In this document: one piece after another, positions 4,866-5,045 of the stretch
Layout of the letters: the number at the start of each line of letters is the position of its first letter
Position numbering within the stretch: position 1 is the first letter of the stretch
Assembly (NCBI GenBank): GCA_030745255.1
Contig: JASLOY010000316.1
Location: 1-5,045, forward strand
DNA: 5,045 nucleotides
Reading direction: 5' to 3'
Source: Vicinamibacterales bacterium
GTDB lineage: Bacteria > Acidobacteriota > Vicinamibacteria > Vicinamibacterales > UBA8438
Notes under the pieces: model-generated
Seen by the model: the letters and a program-made list of their open reading frames with translations, nothing else
What the model was told of the DNA's origin: nothing
Database searches by the model: none
Program-made: the position numbers and the translations under genes

Positions 4866-4892
4866 TAACCTTAAGGAAGCATAAATATACAT
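4859..4892. promoter_or_regulatory. Candidate tandem ArgR operator at the argC promoter
   Basis: GTATAAATAACCTT (4859-4872) and GCATAAATATACAT (4879-4892) start 20 bp apart and agree at 10 of 14 positions. The second is an imperfect dyad (GCATA-AA-TATAC, four of five arm positions symmetric). Together they span the -10 box, the start site and the argC ATG. The same motif at the same spacing lies at the argR promoter. Confidence 0.5.
4873..4877 (+). promoter_or_regulatory. Likely ribosome binding site of argC
   Basis: AAGGA, within TTAAGGAAG, lies 13 nt before the ATG. This is longer than the usual 5-9 nt. It sits between the two operator-like motifs. Confidence 0.4.
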
Positions 4893-5045
4893 GTCCAAGA
4901 CTATCCCCGTCGGGATCGCGGGCGCAACCGGATACGTCGGGCAGGAGCTAATCAGATTGGCGGCCCGGCATCCGACAGTCCAGGTCACGACCGCCATGGC
5001 CTCCGGCAACATCGATGGCGCCCGTACGTTGCCCTCTCTGACGCG
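4891..5045 (+). CDS. argC: N-acetyl-gamma-glutamyl-phosphate reductase, 5' part
   Basis: ArgC reduces N-acetylglutamyl-5-phosphate to N-acetylglutamate 5-semialdehyde with NADPH, the third step of arginine or ornithine synthesis. Only the first 51 codons are in the window, of a family usually near 340-350 residues, so it is cut by the window edge and not broken. The N-terminus shows the Rossmann-fold nucleotide-binding loop GIAGATGYVGQELIRL (8-23), typical of ArgC and the related Asd family, followed by HP (27-28), a conserved pair after the first helix in ArgC. Asd-type semialdehyde dehydrogenases share the loop, but the GATGYVGQELIRLL-like pattern and the argR-argG-argH context favour ArgC. 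The ATG at 4891-4893 gives the standard short N-terminus. Later arginine genes (argJ, argB, argD, argF) often follow argC, but none is visible here. Confidence 0.93.
   Translation, partial: MSKTIPVGIAGATGYVGQELIRLAARHPTVQVTTAMASGNIDGARTLPSLT

Overview
The window is GC-rich and gene-dense. It carries most of a chromosomal arginine-biosynthesis locus plus three less familiar items at its left end. The housekeeping genes fit a GC-rich soil-type bacterium. A Cys/His-headed, basic-tailed 223-residue protein and TTCTGAC-type intergenic repeats make me lean towards Acidobacteriota (Vicinamibacteria-like). That placement rests on memory of similar genomes, not on a search.

Layout, right to left. At 4891-5045 (+) is the 5' end of argC, cut by the window edge. 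A 138-bp divergent control region (4753-4890) separates it from argR (4300-4752, -). After argR come argG (2973-4199, -) and argH (1538-2947, -), all on one strand with gaps of 100 and 25 bp, so argR-argG-argH looks like one operon. Next is a 333-bp gene-free stretch (1205-1537) with two promoter-like elements and several inverted repeats. It is followed by the 223-residue protein gene (533-1204, -), a fragment resembling the C-terminus of a short-chain dehydrogenase/reductase (343-420, -), and a small two-helix membrane protein gene (74-346, -) whose GTG start overlaps the fragment's stop codon.

How the genes work together. ArgC makes N-acetylglutamate semialdehyde early in the pathway. ArgG and ArgH carry out the last two steps, from citrulline and aspartate to arginine and fumarate. 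ArgR is the arginine-sensing repressor. The control region has a good promoter in each direction, and each is overlapped by a pair of related AT-rich motifs exactly 20 bp apart. This is the geometry expected of tandem ARG boxes, so ArgR probably represses argC and its own argRGH operon.

The most noteworthy non-textbook signals are the paired operator-like motifs, a 26-bp repeat built on TTCTGAC in both intercistronic gaps of the operon (one copy supplies the argG stop codon), the structured gap after argH, and the SDR-like fragment. I found no CRISPR array, transposase, tRNA or rRNA, and no clearly new multi-gene system.
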